Of a stretch of DNA of 64,000 bases, positions 62,318 through 64,000 are shown piece after piece. Both the position numbers and the translations under genes were made by a program. The notes beneath the pieces were generated by a model. The model was not told the DNA's origin and did no database searches. It was given only the letters and a program-made list of their open reading frames with translations. The stretch covers positions 8,835-72,834 of the forward strand of contig WKLE02000110.1 in the NCBI GenBank assembly GCA_014885115.2, read 5' to 3'. How positions within the stretch are numbered: position 1 is the first letter of the stretch; each line of letters begins with the position of its first letter. The DNA comes from Asterionellopsis glacialis. Lineage: Eukaryota > Bacillariophyta > Plagiogrammaphyceae > Rhaphoneidales > Asterionellopsidaceae.

Positions 62318-63183
62318 GATGATTCTCTCTGACTCTCTGGGTTTTGAGAATGTATTTCTCTGATGTGTGTTTCAGTCAAGCTTTCTCACCTCTCACTTGT
62401 TGCTCCCTTTTTAGACTCATGACACATGGGTTCCACCGTGTGGTGATGACAAAGAGACTCCGTCGTACTACGGTACAGACAGAAAGCATACATTTCGAAA
62501 GAGCCGCCGGCGGATATTTTCAAACAAGTTTTTAATTTCGGGTAACAGCAAGACTGATTGCAGACAGCTGACTTCATCAAATCAGAATAAAGGCTAGATT
62601 TTATATAACGATTTATAAAACACTTCATAATTGTATATACTATATTCATGATTTTTAATTGTCTTCCACGTCAGCTTATTGGAATCTTCCAATGACACGC
62701 TTTTCATGATTACCAGGTACCTGTACAACTGTATTACTAGGGTCCTACGGTATGACCTACGCTATTGTAGTCCTATGATAGTCCTACCAGGTATGGTCTA
62801 GAGCCACAGACAGTACCAGGTAGGTCATACATAGAAAATACAGGTACTGCCCAAACTGTCTTTTCTAATCCTGTAAAAAACTGTCTGGATTGGATGGCTC
62901 CCAGCGACCGGAATCAGATGCATGATTCTTCGCAAGATTCGGTGTCCGGCGGGTTCAACAACGGACATTTTTGGAACTGTGGCCAAAAAATATTAATAAT
63001 AATAATTGATAGTAGGAGTAGTAGAAGGCAATCATACTGAAATCACGGACTCTCGTCAAATGTTCCAGGTAAAAGGTACCTGTATGAACACAACCGTTGG
63101 TCGTTTTACCTACAGTACCAGTACTGAATATTTTACCTACACCGATTCCCAATATTATACTCCTATATCTTTACCAGGTAGTA

Positions 63184-63354
63184 CAGTATTATGAATTATA
63201 CATAATTCCCATGGAGAATTAGTGTCGGATGCATCTGGAAGATTATTGAATGTTTTACCTTTGCTGTACCGATTCGGTATGTACCGGTAAACCTTTATTC
63301 AGTATTAGGAATTATACATAATTGCCATGGAGAATTAGATGCATCTGGAAGATT
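63184..63354. repeat. Direct repeat pair of 55-61 bp
   Basis: Copies at 63184-63244 and 63300-63354 share GAATTATACATAATT, CCATGGAGAATTAG and ATGCATCTGGAAGATT and differ by a few substitutions and a 5-6-nt gap. Confidence 0.85.
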
Positions 63355-63529
63355 CTCTTCCCTTAATTAAAAAGCAGTACTCTTTGCACTATATATGTCG
63401 AAGTAACTTGTGTACCACGTACAAAATCAAATACCGAGAATGACTAACATATAACGCGGAATGTGTTGTACTACGACGAACAGAGTTCCTTTCGAATATC
63501 ATGTCGCCTATTTTATACGTTTGTCATAT

Positions 63530-63584
63530 ATTGTACAGTATTGACAATATTGTACAGTATTGACAATATTGTACAGTATTGACA
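63530..63584. repeat. Tandem repeat, 19-bp unit, about three copies
   Basis: Unit ATTGTACAGTATTGACAAT starts at 63530, 63549 and 63568; the third copy loses its last bases. The unit contains TGTACA, tying it to the GTAC-rich family. Confidence 0.9.
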
Positions 63585-64000
63585 TAGAGAATGAGATTCA
63601 CCTCGAAGGATTCTCTTCCCTAATACTGTACATGTAAGAATGTGGTTCGTACTACCTTGTACTTTTTGGAGGATTTTGCTCGGAGTAATCTCTGCTTCCG
63701 CTGGAAGAGAATCCTTGTTCCTGATACAACTTTTTACTACTTGAATCCGTATTGACTAATAAGTACAACACAACAATAAATATTATAGTTGATCATTATT
63801 CGCGAGCCAGATTCATCAAAATCAGAATCGTTTTCTGAACCCCTTTTTGACCATTGATTCGATTACTTAGGGATTCGAATTATATTTTGAAGATGTAATG
63901 TCAATACCTTGAGCCAATCAATGATTAGACCAGAATCGAGCATTAAATCCTTCGTACGTCAGTGACGTCTGCAATTCAACTTTTGAAGAGAAACCGGTTG

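Larger units (their letters stand above)
62318..64000. repeat. Repeat-rich region to window end
   Basis: No gene supported. It holds GTAC-core words (62713-62726, 62813-62821, 63064-63082, 63173-63187), two related 55-61-bp direct repeats (63184-63244 and 63300-63354) with a weaker third near 63574-63610, and a 19-bp tandem repeat at 63530-63584. Confidence 0.6.

Noticed and set aside
63530..63584. Regular repeats that might suggest a CRISPR array
   Set aside because: The 19-bp units are directly adjacent with no spacers, and the genome is eukaryotic nuclear.

Overview
This window is nuclear DNA of a photosynthetic stramenopile, most probably a diatom. Genes are tightly packed on both strands. 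Introns are few and short (about 63-205 bp, GT-AG). Two predicted proteins (32399-32959 and 56489-57364) start with a signal peptide followed by a Phe-centred ASAFAP-like junction, the plastid-targeting signal of diatoms. The gene set also fits: GDP-mannose 3,5-epimerase, mevalonate kinase, a SulP carrier and small diatom-type proteins of unknown function. Species cannot be fixed from the sequence. Two runs of N (13217-13261 and 37971-38001) are assembly gaps.

Layout. 0-12 kb: an MHS-type MFS transporter, a membrane-anchored SET methyltransferase, a HASPP28/PDAP1-SAP protein, a vacuolar-sorting-receptor-like membrane protein, a LURP-one/Tubby-C-like protein and GDP-mannose epimerase. 12-22 kb: a repeat-rich gap, two proteins of unknown function (one PH-like, one with a possible OB fold), then a three-exon gene joining a bacterial-type solute-binding domain, a membrane helix, a protein kinase and a class III nucleotide cyclase. 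24-35 kb: proteasome subunit Rpn2, the spliceosomal DEAH helicase Prp16, a plastid-targeted protein and a PDZ-SEC14 protein. 35-41.6 kb is gene-poor, with repeats, a probable decayed gene and a small secreted protein. 41.6-50.5 kb: a diatom-type unknown, an HPP-family relic, an FG-GAP propeller, a granulin-like/SGNH hydrolase, mevalonate kinase and a biuret-amidohydrolase-like enzyme with a 14-nt exon. 51-60 kb: a frame-broken EF-hand locus between inverted repeats, a COPI-associated/EF-hand protein, two tandem paralogs with a Tudor-like region (one frameshifted), a two-domain dCTP pyrophosphatase and a SulP transporter. 60-64 kb is repeat-rich with one small gene.

Intergenic DNA is marked by short palindromic GTAC-core repeats and by four identical copies of a 10-mer, TGGGGAGTGA, in upstream regions. 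The genes are mostly unrelated housekeeping and signalling functions, not an operon. The most unusual locus is the solute-binding/kinase/cyclase receptor at 18202-22194. All calls come from reading the sequence; no database search was run.
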